NCBI GenBank assembly: GCA_022478985.1
Contig: JAKSZP010012165.1
Span: 1-64,000, forward strand
DNA length: 64,000 bases
Direction: 5' to 3'
DNA from: Massospora cicadina
Lineage: Eukaryota > Entomophthoromycota > Entomophthoromycetes > Entomophthorales > Entomophthoraceae
A program made the position numbers and the translations under genes. Shown one piece after another: positions 34,081-44,946 of the stretch. The notes below the pieces were generated by a model. It was not told where the DNA came from and searched no databases. It saw only the letters and a list, made by a program, of their open reading frames with translations. The number at the start of each line of letters is the position of its first letter. The first letter of the stretch is position 1.

Positions 34081-35520
34081 AACTAGCGGAGTTACCCGTG
34101 CTTCGCTACGGTGTCTATAGAATTCCAGGTGATTCGAATTGATTAATTTAGATTAATATATAGTTAAGCAATAACTACTCGGCCAAATCTAATTGCTCAA
34201 TCGAATCACCCATAAACCACCAACCACTCAGCTAAAACTAACTGAACTTATCAAATCAACCAAAAATTAATCACCCCCAAAGCTAAATTGTATCCTATCG
34301 ATTCAACCAAAAACCATCAACCCACTCGGCCAAATAAAATAAATATATCAAATCAATCAGATTCTAAATTATTTTAGCTTTTATATTGGTAGATAGCTAT
34401 CAATAAGTTCAGAAACCATTAAACCTATTAAAAATTCCAACCTCCAACCATTTAGCTAAAATCAATTAAGCCTGCCAAATTAACTAAACCATCAATCACT
34501 TACCTGAAACTATTGAGCCTATCGAATCAACCAAAAAATAAACCACTACTCAGCAAAAACCAATTACGGAACTTTCAACAGCCAAAAACTACCAACCCTT
34601 ATCAAAAACCCATGGAAAAATCGAATTAAATGAATATGAAAATACCCAGCCAAATTGCTATATAAATATATTAGAAATATATGTTCTATATCTTAAATAG
34701 AACTGATATTTAAATTTATATGATTATTTTAAATAATCACATTAGCATTCCGTTCCCAAACTTTATAAAATACTTGTGCCAAGTTTGTTGATTTTTTGGT
34801 TATTTGCTCGAGATAATGCATCCGGTATAAATAAATAAACAGAATGATAGTTTTGTAAAGAAAAGTTTGGCTAATTCTTGTTGATACCCAGTTTAGCACA
34901 TATTTGTTTTTGGGCTTTAAGTTTACCTGATAATCCTAATTAATTCTTTTTTATATTTATAGATGGTTATCGATAATATAAAAAAATCAAATCATATTAA
35001 ATCAATATAAAATTACCAACCATTCAGGCATACCCAATTAAACCTATCGAATTAACTAAACCACTTAACTAAAACCATTAGATTAAAAATAACCAATCAC
35101 CAGCCGCTTCGTAACCAAACTAAATTTATCGAAACAACCAGTATCACTAGCCACTTACCAAAACCAATTAAATTATCAAATCAACCAATCACTAACTTCT
35201 TTATTAAAGTCGTTAAGCTTAATCAACCCTAAACCACCAACCGTTCGCCAAAACCATTTAAACTATCGAATCAACCGAATATCAAACTTCTCAGCCGTAA
35301 CTATATACCGATTTCCATTAAAAACATATAAAGTTTTCACTTGTTACATATAAAACTTTTTTATTTTAATATTAAAATAATATTTTTAAAATTCATAGAC
35401 CTTCTCAGGCATGCACACAACAACTCACCAAAGTTTCATCACAATTGGATGAATGGTATAGGAATGCATTCGGGACATACATACATACACAGACATACAT
35501 TCATTTTTATATATATAGAT
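34081..35520 (+). mobile_element. X2: 1.44 kb non-coding repeat, tail type II
   Basis: Body nearly identical to X1 and X3 from aactagcggagttacccgtg up to ~35372. The last ~150 bp are different: 'caccaaagtttcatcacaat' , 'tggatgaatggtat', then an acatacatac microsatellite and tatatatatagat. No confident target duplication was seen. Confidence 0.85.
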
Positions 35521-36368
35521 AGATAAAAAGTTGCTTCGAAACTATCCCTTCACCCATGAGCTACTGATGAATCTTTAAAAAACATATATACAGATCGAAT
35601 TGATAACCTCCTTTTTCAAAGTCGGTTAAAAATCAAGTTCTTCGGTATCAAGTTTGATCGAAATCTCCCTTATTCAAGTTTATCTCACTCGACGCCATTC
35701 ACGGAATTTGGGGCCTAAATCCCCAACTGGCCCCGCGAACAACGATCAAACGCCTTGGCTGATATTGGCATTACTTTAGTGCTAACAACACCTCAACTCG
35801 TCATGAAACTGAAAATCCGGAACTTTCACGATAGTATTGCTTTACCTAATTGTTATCGGTTGGGGAAGCCTAGATCTCGCCATTAAAGCTGATCTACCAA
35901 TCATTTGGTTGGTTGTTTATCATGCCACGTATGCCATCTTTAATTAAGGTTAGACAATTTCCATTATAGGATTAGCAGTTTGAAGGATCTTCCAATAAGA
36001 GCTGGGTATCGAACATGAAGGTTGTCAGCATAATTTATAGGAATAGATTATGACATATTTATTCAAAAATTACAAATTAATTTAAATTGATTATCATATT
36101 ATGACCGTGGATAGTTTGAATTAAGAATATTATGCCACCATTCTAAAAACCTCAAGGCTTGATCGCATCAGATAAAGTGGGAGTGGTAAATGCTGCTGCG
36201 TTAATGGATTTTGAATCCATTGGTTCGATTACGAGACCATCTCGGCACCAGTTCCGCTGATCAGAGGCGACTAAGCTACGAAGGTTTAGGGGCCGACCTA
36301 TGGTGGAAAAAGCGTATTGGACCCGTGCTTCAAAAATATTGTTTCCGGTTTGCAAACATCCGCCTTAT
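35521..36368. promoter_or_regulatory. CpG-containing upstream region of the exchanger gene
   Basis: Unlike the flanking repeats this ~850 bp keeps CpG and has mixed composition. No TATA box or other promoter motif could be assigned, and no coding exon could be supported. It is the only plausible promoter space for the gene starting at 36369. Confidence 0.35.
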
Positions 36369-39300
36369 AATGCGTAGATTTACCTACTCCCACCTCTTCG
36401 TTTACCCCTTTTTATTCTTACTTGCCGCTGCCCAAGATGCCACCGTTGCTTTAACTGATTTGAGTCCACCGCAAAGGGATGCCCTGTGCTTGACGATGCG
36501 CTCACTGCCTCAACCTGAGGCTTGTGAGCTGGCGAAGGGTATTTGTTTCGTTCCAAATTTGATCAACCTTAAATCCATCTACCATTGCAACCTTCAAAGT
36601 TCCCTTATTAGTATGGTTTTACTCTTCCTTGATCCTGCTGCTAGCCCTGTTTTATATCCTTTACTACTGCAGCGAGCATTATCTGGCGGTCCCACTTCAG
36701 AGGCTTGTTCTTGCGATCGAGATGGACAGCCAGATAGCTGGGGTGACTCTACTCTCATTTGCGAATGGCGCGCCCGATTTCTTTACCGCGCTCGCCGGAA
36801 GCGGTTCCGGCGAGGGCCCCCTGGAAGCGGGTTGCCTTTGGTCATAGGCTCATTACTGGGGAGTGGTATGTTTACCACCTGCTTTGCCATGGCGGTTTCA
36901 ATACTGCTTTCCCGCCCGCCAAGGGCCTGCTGTTCAAACAGGGACCCTCGGTTTGAGCCCGCCCAAGATGATCCTTCCGGGAGCGCGATGGTAAGCGAGT
37001 TGGATTACTCGTGGGATAGAAGTTGGATCGTTTTACCTCGCGGGTACTTTGTTAATCTTGGGGTATATTTCTCAGGTTTCGTTCTGCTGGTGTCGTTATG
37101 TTTTACCCTGGATTTGAACTTGGCTTACCCACCCATCCAATTCGGCCTCTACCTAGTCTACATTTTGTACACCATCTATCCGCAGCTCCGCCCGAGAGCT
37201 CAAAAGTTCGTCGAGGCTGCGTGGCCGCCACAATTATTTAAAAGCTTTGGCTTGTCCGCAACCCCCACCCCCGAAGTGCCTACCGTTATCGTTACTGATT
37301 CCGATCTCTTGATCACCAACGAGCCCGAAATAGTCACCGCCAATATAGTTGAGCCGATTGCTACTCCTACCTTTAAAAGATCTTTTAACAACTCCCACAC
37401 GACTTTAGATACTCGTCTACCGGCGAGTCGGAGTAACAACGCGGCCCTTTATTCCATACCAAAATTGACGATCACGCCTGATTCCCCTTCAACAAAAACG
37501 CAAGGTGGGTCAAGCTCTGACTTGCAGATTCAACCCGGAAGCTCTCAGCCACCTTTACCAACAGGTATTTTTTTCTTTCTTTTTGAATGGAGCCTTTAAA
37601 TCGAACAGCTTTTTCAGTAGCGCCTAATTTAAACTCGCTCGGTCCTAACAGGCTTAGCTTTTAGACTGCTTTAAACTTGCTGATCAATTTGGATACCTAG
37701 AACCGCCTTCTTCCAGCCTGCAACCCTACCCAACCCTTCCCAGACTCAGCATCCCCCCACCGAGCGTTTCCGAGTTTCCAACTTCGGAAATCAATCAATC
37801 GCTAACCTCCAGCACACAGTTCACCGGCACAGGGTCGAAATAAAAGGCGGCGACCCCTCGGAAACTTTGATCCGCCATGGGTTTCAGGAGCCGGTGGACT
37901 CTTGGGGCATCTTTCGTCTTTTCCAGGTCAAATTGACTCGCTCGCGAACCGTAATCTCTCGCGCGGCGTGCTGGGCTGGCTGGTGACGGTTCTGACGCTG
38001 CCGATCGCCGCGCCCATCCTTTTGTCAGTCGTCCCTTCCCTCGGGGTTTGGACCATGATTGACCGCGGCACCGAGGCTTGGGATGAGGTGGATTTCAACT
38101 TTGGGTGGGATGAGCCCGAAGACCTGCGCAGCCGGGCCCAAAAATCTCAACTCGGGTGGGGCAAGGCGCCCAGGTGCACCGCCAGCCGCGCTTTGATCCT
38201 CAGACAACTCATCGCGATGCCCGAAGCTGGGGCGCTCAACTACAGGCGCTTTCAGGCATTCGCTTTTCCGTGGCTGGGCAGCTTGTGTGCCATCAGTTTA
38301 GGTTACGTAGACCAGCTGGTATTTTTTGGGGTTCCCGGGGTGGTGGTGGGGTTGGGCGTGGGATGTGTCCTTGGCGGGATCTCTCTTTGTCTCACCTACA
38401 ATCTTCCTGCCACGGCGAAGCGCTACCGGGAGTTGCTGGCCAAATACTTGGAGTTGAGCAGGATTGACTTCATCTCGCCGCTCTATCTCAGCCCTCTTCC
38501 TTTTATCACGGCCCCGGATGAAGACTACCTTTCTCCCCCCATCCCACCCATGTTTCAAGATTCCCCTGGCCCGGAATTCCTTGAGGTGGCGGATGGCGGC
38601 AGGAGCCCGGGAAAAGGTTCAAGGCCTTGGGCGAAAGGCGAGGCCGGCTCGCCCAGCATGGCGGCTACCCAGCGGTCACCCTCGCCCGCCATATCCATTA
38701 GGCGTCAGCCATCCTGGGCCACCACGTTCGATGCGCTTAACGGGAGAAGCAGCTCCCACTCGTCGCCGGCGCTGGGGTCGCCTTTGGGGCCTAGCCTAAG
38801 CCCTAACCAGCAATTGCGGGACTTTCTGCTTAAGACCAAGCCTGATCTGGGGCCGTTGGACTTTATCTTTTACGTTGACAGCCTTTTGGTGCTCTTGGGC
38901 ATCGTTACTGCCATCCTCTACATCAATGCTGCTTCGGGGCTGCTGATGGCGTTGCTCACATTCCTGGCTGACCTGCTGAACCTGCCGTCTACCCTCGTGG
39001 GCATGACGGTGTTGGCGTGGGGGAACTCCATCTCGGATTTGGCATCGGCCACGGGGATGGCCAAGGGTGGTTACCCGATGATCGCTCTGACATCTACTCT
39101 GGCTGGGCCTGTTCTGAATCTTCTGCTGACGTTTGGGGTCGGTTTATGCAGTTTGCTAATCAATAACCACCCGATCAAGCTGCCCGCCATGCCGAGCGTC
39201 ACGTGGGTTGCGGTTGGCTTTATCGCCGCCAACTGTTTGCTTATTCTGACCTTCGCCCTGCCGTCGAAAACCGTTTCCGGTCGGGTTCGACGCCCCGGCC

Positions 39301-39386
39301 TAGCTTGGCTGCCGTACCTCCAGCTCACCAACTTTCTCGCGTTTTTGGTGGCCCTGGTTACCGCTCAGGTTTTTTTCTCCAGCTAA
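36369..39386 (+). CDS. Na+/Ca2+ (cation/Ca2+) exchanger, NCLX/SLC8B1-CCX type, three exons, two frame breaks
   Basis: Membrane antiporter of the CaCA superfamily, expected to exchange Ca2+ for Na+ or another cation in an organelle membrane. Start chosen at 36369: signal-like MRRFTYSHLFVYPFLFLLAAAQ. Next comes the lumenal motif C-x6-C...LINLKSIYHC (36520-36592), typical of fungal YDL206W-like proteins. Alpha-1 repeat: GVTLLSFANGAPDFFTALAG (36739-36795). Then PLVIGSLLGSGMF and TM helices to ~37190, followed by a Ser/Thr/Pro-rich cytosolic loop. Exon 3 has further helices, a Ser/Pro/Gly-rich insert (38541-38830) and alpha-2 VGMTVLAWGNSISDL (38995-39045). Both alpha repeats keep their Asn/Asp residues. 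Exons: 36369-37564, 37665-37773, 37820-39386. Exon 1 changes frame twice (36593-36632 and 36795-36835); see findings. Length ~957 residues if the frames are joined. Residues from 36905-37035 have no counterpart in the family and may hide an intron. Confidence 0.88.
37565..37664 (+). other. Intron 1 of the exchanger gene (100 nt)
   Basis: GTATTTTTTT donor, CTAAC branch site at 37645-37649, TTTTAG acceptor at 37664. Phase 1. Splicing joins PPLPT to DCFKLADQFGYLEPP and changes frame as required. Confidence 0.75.
37774..37819 (+). other. Intron 2 of the exchanger gene (46 nt)
   Basis: GTTTCC donor, CTAAC at 37802-37806, CACACAG acceptor at 37819. Splicing removes the in-frame stop at 37803 in the downstream frame and the TAA at ~37840 in the upstream frame, and joins SIPPPSVS to SPAQGRNKRRRPLGN. 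The donor is weak, so the exact ends need cDNA. Confidence 0.55.
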
Positions 39387-40593
39387 ACTGGCTCTCTGGT
39401 CTTCGCTTTTAGGTTTTTGGCCTTCATCCTTAGGGTTAAGTGGTTCCTATTGATTAAAATTGAGCCCAACCAAGGTTGACCCTTGTAAACCTTGGATCTT
39501 TCGTTTTCTGCTTATCTTTCTAGAAGCTCTTTTCATGCCACACTTTACGCTTAATTTTGCGGTGGCAATCGCGTATCTTGGTCGTATGCGAATACTCTGT
39601 TGATGCCCAGTGGTCAGAATCCGGTCTCTATATAAGGTGTGAAGTCACCCCTGCTACCAAGTAATTTTTAACCCCAGTTGTTAGACATTATCGATACCAG
39701 CTTAAAACTCCATGTATTTAGCCGAGTTGGTAGGTCCCCTTAGGGTGGGTTGCGTTTACTGGTTACTCCTTTTAAATTTACACGCCATCCAAACCACCCC
39801 TTCAAATACCTTTCAGCTTTGGTGATTGGGTTGTAAGCGGTTTTAACCGATTGTAAACCCCTTTCCTACATTCTTAAAGGTTGGAGTTGAGGAAGTGAAG
39901 GCCAGAAAAAGGTACCTTGTGGGGACCATCTAGTACTAAAAAAAGGTACCTTGTGGGTCAGCCCATCACACCAAACTAGTTTATAAGGTTAAACCACCAA
40001 TAGGTTTATCTGATACCTCACGCACGCTTTGAATGTTAGGTGGGGTAACAAGCCAAGGATAAAACTTTACGCTGAAGCCAGGCTGGCATATAACTTTGAC
40101 AAGCTGGGGGTTTTCTAACTTTTAAATTAGAGGGATGGATCAGATTTAGGGTTTAGTAAAGGGAGCTTAACTTTATAAAGCCCGGTATGCTATAAAAGGT
40201 GGAGGAATGCTAAGTGTACTTTAGCTTAACCCTTTCACTGTTTTAAAGAAAATCGTTTATTTTTTAGTCCTTAAATTTGGTAAAAAATAAGCCAAAGTTT
40301 ACACTTTTTATAATTATTTTAGTCCATGTACATAGCATAAATATTTAGCAGATTTTGAAATAAGAATATATAAACAAAAGTGAACACAGAAAATAATTCC
40401 ATTCATAATGATACTTTTCAAAGCAGCCAAACATTTTCCACAGGCTGTCCAAACATCTTTTTTTCTAAGCTTGAACTGTGATCTACAGTTAGGTTTATAT
40501 TTTTATAAGCCTGCTTAATTTGGTCCCCCTAATTAATAAATACTTTTGGCAAGTTAAGTAGATGTTAAGCTTTTCTTTCCACTTGATCATACT
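39387..40593. other. 3' flank of the exchanger, with a short tandem duplication
   Basis: No gene seen. 39903-39955 has the word 'aaaaaggtaccttgtggg' twice about 32 bp apart. 'ctataaaaggtggagg' at ~40191 is a TATA-like box that could serve the U2 unit downstream; this is an inference from position only. Confidence 0.4.
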
Positions 40594-42352
40594 TTGAGTG
40601 ACTTTTATAAGAAAAAGCATTTAATTTTCCACCGCTGTCAGGCCACGCCCACTTTCCTAAAAATATCAGTGGATCCACCACCTGCTGCCCCAATATGGGG
40701 TAGCAGTGCTCCACCATCTAGTATTTTTTGCCCTGTGGGCAAACATGTTCATATGGGGTTGTATACCTGCCATCTTCTTCCAGCCATTTTATCCCCCACA
40801 GGACTTAGGGCTCCACCTGGTGTACATCCACCCTTCTTGCCCCCATCCTCTCGCCCTCCCTCATTCCAATATCTGATTTTGCCTACAAGTTGACTATGGG
40901 TATTTATTCCTATATGCTGACAAGGCAATTATCGAATTGGCCATTGCTGCATTTGCACTGGATGGCTTTATCAATTTCTGCCTATTTAAGGGCTATTTTT
41001 GATGTTGGCTTTCAAACAGAGGAGGATACTGCAGCAGCAGCTTCTACTCCCCTAGTTTACAAAACCCCCTATTCCTACCACCCAAGCTCATCTTCCTTTA
41101 GATACCACATTGGTGGTATCCTTTGTATTTCTCCCATCTCACTTCACACCCCAGATATTATATGATCAGTTGATGGCGGGGCTTTTAACTTATAGGACAC
41201 AGCCCAACCTTATCTTCACTATTTCATCTGGTGCAGAGTACCTTGCTGCACCTCACACTGTTGCCACCATAATCCCATACCACCCTGCCATAGCCCAATA
41301 AATCCACCCATACTCATATTGCAGTGGCACCTGAGCATTTCTTTTGGGCTTGGGTGGATAATAGTCACTAAATTTATTCCCTCTATTTTGGACTTGACCT
41401 TAACAAAAAATCCTGCCCTTAAGCCACATCCTCTGGTATAGCCTCTGAGCTATATTTACCAAATTCTAAATGGGTATTTTGTTACCCTCTCCCACTCAAT
41501 GTTCTTGTTTGATGGGCCAGAGTGGGAAATCAGCCTCCACTAAACCCACCTACATTATCCTACCCAATTTCACCCATGCTAATTGAAGTCAAACCTGGAC
41601 CACCATTTGCACCCAAGCAGCCCATTTGACTCCTACCCACCTGAAATCTTCATCTATTCTTCTTGTGAACCAAAATCCATGGGATTTATTAGCTAAGATT
41701 GACAAATCAGATAACGTTATCACCAATGAGGAATCCGGTGAACCTCTTGGCCAGTTTGATTGTGTTTGGGCTAAATTTTACAATTCTGATTTCGACAAAA
41801 CCCCATCCCCTAAGCAATTCACTTCTAAACTCAATACCATTCCCTATCAAAGTGACTACCAGCTCACCTTAGCAGCAGTGGCCTCACCCTATTGCCCAAA
41901 TCTATGCAAAGCGGTAGCCTAATCCATTTCTCAATTCTATCAAGTGCTGAGCACAATCAATTTTCCCTCTGATTTTCCTAAAGCAGCACAGGAGAAAATC
42001 ACCAACTTGACCACTGAAGCCACTAATGCGGTCATGCATGTGGCATAACTAGCTGATTTTGACCCATCTGCTAAAATCACCCAACAAAGTATATTCTAAA
42101 ATTTTTTTCAACTTCCTGAAGCCCGCATTCAAGCCAAACATCATGTTGCAGAATTAGTTGAAGTTATCTAACAAGTTGATCTTGAGGAAGGTAACCAATA
42201 TTTCATCCACATCCACCCCCACCACGCTGATGCCCCAATACCCTGGCTCTCCACTTTTATCCATTACTACAACCTTTGTGATTTTGTCATGAGCAACAAG
42301 CCTGTAGAGGAGCTGCCTGACCCCTCCTCACCCTCTGCCATGGTGGATTAGT
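40594..42352 (+). pseudogene. U2: second copy of the unassigned U protein, internally deleted
   Basis: Plus-strand relative of U1. Matching blocks in order: PAAPIWGSSAPPSSIF (~40677); GYLFLYADKAIIELA (~40905-40950, versus EYGTLFPYASVAIIEMA); FDVGFQTEEDTAAAA (~41000); HIGGILCISP and DQLMAGLLTY (~41105-41195); PEHFFWAWVDNSH then YFGLDLNKKSCP (~41335-41410), the knuckle region with its first cysteines changed; and a C-terminal part (41626-42350) ending PDPSSPSAMVD. About 1.4 kb found in U1 between the IGG block and the knuckle is absent. Stops and frameshifts make it a pseudogene. An aataaa at ~42491 could be its polyadenylation signal. Seeing the same blocks in the same order on another locus shows that U is a repeat family. 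Confidence 0.65.
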
Positions 42353-43289
42353 GGTATTCTGCTCCCCACCTAGTTGGAGGTTTTATTTTGGTTTTTGGTT
42401 TTTTAGTTTTGTTGATCCGTTTGTTCTTTGATTTGGTTCTTTTGCTCATTGAGTTTTGGTAATGTCTGTCCCATGGTTGGCATACCTTAAATAAATTTAA
42501 TTGAACTGGGATCTACACATTACTTTCTTTTATCTAGCTTTGCATGGAAATATATATCTCCTATTTATTGGATACATATATGCATTTTTAGATTTAGACA
42601 ACCCTCATTTTTGGATGCATATATACATTTTTAGATTTACATAATTCTTATTTTTTAGATACATATATGCAGAAAATCATTGAAAGGGTTAAGTTATATA
42701 GGGTAGATTAATTTGTAAATCTTTGTCTTAATGGTTATATGCTATAGGTGGTTTATATCTAAGCTACTCAAGTAAGTTAGTAAATTGAAGGATATATAAT
42801 AGTAAAACTTATATAATATGTAAGCCTAGCCCTTAAACTGTGCAGCAGATATTTCCTTGAGTGAAAACTATAAATTAAGCCACATTGCTCTACAACAGGG
42901 TGTACCTAACCTGTATGAGATTATTGGAATCAACTGATGAAGTTTATTGATATTTGAGGCTGTAATCTCAGTTATCTATCCCAGGTTAAGCTCTACTAAG
43001 TTCAGTTGCTGGACCATCTGATGATACCAAGGCTTTTAGCAATAGATTTTGCCCATCCTTACTTTCATCCTGAACTATTGACAAGTTATAAATATAATAA
43101 TTTCCAGAAACCTAGAATGGTGATGGTATGAAATATTCCAGTAGGTTCTCATTTTGAGGGCTCCAGGCTACAGGAATATGATTTAAATGATATTTAAAAT
43201 TCTGGAACTCTACTTAAGAGGTGTAGCTATATTCAAAAAGCTATGACCTAAGCCTTAACCAACGGTAAATTGAAGATCTTAATACTTGA
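42353..43289. other. AT-rich spacer with a ~46 bp tandem repeat
   Basis: 42555-42672: 'gatacatatatgcatttttagattta' type unit repeated about 2.5 times. No gene seen. Confidence 0.5.
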
Positions 43290-44946
43290 TATTGAAGATT
43301 ATGCCTCTTCAAATGGCTGGTTCTTCATTTCTCAGTAAAAAATGGAGTTGCAGTTACCTATCATATAGAGGTTTTAGACCAACAGATGGCTTTCTTCAAC
43401 TATAACCTCCTTAAATTTAATACTAGAAGCTATATTCTTAAGTCACAATAATTACTATGGTGTCCTGACCCATGCTCTCCATAATCAATATAGTAAGAGT
43501 TTTTAGATGTAATACAACAAAATTACTAAGGGAATTGGGTTTTTATTCATTAAACTACAATTTTGCTGTCCTTTTTGCATAAAATTTAATAGTTTATTAA
43601 GGGTTACTTCTGATGCTAACTGCATCTTTACATTTAACTCTTATCTTTACTCTACCTTCTGACTAATAGCACTCAAGGACAGTATTTGGGGTTTTTTCTA
43701 CATCATTCCTTACCTTCATTAAGGGATTTTTCTCCATATCTGAAGTTTTATTTTATATTCCCAGCTCCACACCTGTGGTTAAATCCATGCTAATATAAGA
43801 AAACAGTTCTATGACAGAATTAACTCAAAAAGGGTAAATAACAAATTATTTGAACTATGGTAGTGAGGCACCCAAGCAATTTAAATCATTTATCAGAAAT
43901 TAGTTTGATCATAACTTGATTGACACTAATATCTAATTTTGACTTAACCTAAAAAGGCCAAAATTAAACCATTAAATCATAAATAATTAGGCAGAAAAGT
44001 AAGGCTACAAATCTTCAGGTTTCCTTGTAGCTATAATAAATTGTTAGTAATTGATTCACTAGTTTAATAATGTTAGAATCCTGGCAGGAGGAAGTCCTTG
44101 CAGGTGCTATTAGCACAGGATTACAACAATAATTAGAAGTCGCTGGAGTAAATAAAACTCATGATAGCTATTTAAATTATATAAAAGTTTATTATAACCT
44201 GCAAAGGAGTCTGAATTTTATAGGATTTTATTAATATCAAAGCCCAGGGATCCAAAATAAAGAAGAACCCTTATTACATTGATCTCACTTAGTATTTACA
44301 CTAATTTAAAGCTTATTAAATAGAGATGATGAAATTTAGAATAGGTAAGGGGGCTTCCCAATTTAGCTAAAAGACAATTTAGCCTATCGCTGCTCTAAAA
44401 ACCATATCCTTGATAAAGCTTAGATTGTAGTTGTAAGATTGACTCCCAGAATGACATAATCATGGGGAGCATTTTGATGTAATCCTGACAGCCATCTGGA
44501 AAGTGTTGGCAGTTTGACTGATTATCACAGCTTCTAGTTGGTGATTGGTGAGGAAAATATTTTCATCCTACTAAACCCCTTCAGGTCTATAAATAGGGGT
44601 GATTTTCTCTCAGGAACCTGCACCAAATTTGAGCTGGTGCTTGGGCAGAGATCCAGGCCAATTGAGCTATTTTGCTGAAGGTTTTGGGGTGTCAGAGTGC
44701 CAGAATCTAAGGCTTTTGGCCAGAGTTGAGGCAGAGGATTACTCTGGTTAGATGGATTTTGGAGAGAATTGGCCAGAGTTTTTTATATAATACCCAACTT
44801 ATTCACCACCAATATACTCTTTTCAACTAATTTTGCTGGTAATTGTCTGACAAAGAATATCAGAAACTTAATCACTTAGGTGCAAAGCCTTGACTTTTAG
44901 TCAATATAAAATTACTCTTTTAATTAATACAGTCAATAATTCAACA
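43290..44946 (-). repeat. 3' LTR of element D, interrupted by a nested solo LTR
   Basis: Colinear with 47730-48609 ('ttgaagatt', 'aaaaaatggagttgcagtt', 'acttctgatgctaactgcat', 'ggtagtgaggc.cccaagcaa', 'cttaatcacttaggtg'). It contains an extra 782 bp (44071-44852) absent from the other copy. Right end TCAACA, followed by the complement of a purine tract (tttccccca), so D is on the minus strand. Confidence 0.8.
44071..44852 (+). mobile_element. Nested solo LTR inside the D LTR (782 bp)
   Basis: Begins TGTTAG, ends CTGACA, and is flanked by a near-match 5 bp duplication (AATAA / AAGAA). The D LTR at 47730 lacks it, which proves insertion. It contains ggtctataaatagggg (~44588) and ends like the C LTR (gtctgaca), so it is a relative of the A/C LTR family. 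Confidence 0.8.

Noticed and set aside
36168..36260. A tRNA gene (hairpin ATGGA-TTTTGAA-TCCAT, which reads as an anticodon arm on either strand, plus a ggttcgatta word)
   Set aside because: No acceptor stem, variable loop or D arm could be matched on either strand.
36539..36611. A 73 nt GT..TTATTAG intron in exon 1 of the exchanger
   Set aside because: It would remove the second cysteine and the LINLKSIYHC motif, which match the family closely.
37834..37846. A 13 nt GT..AG mini-intron as the frame-correcting event before exon 3
   Set aside because: A 46 nt intron (37774-37819) with a CTAAC branch site restores the same frame and is far more ordinary.
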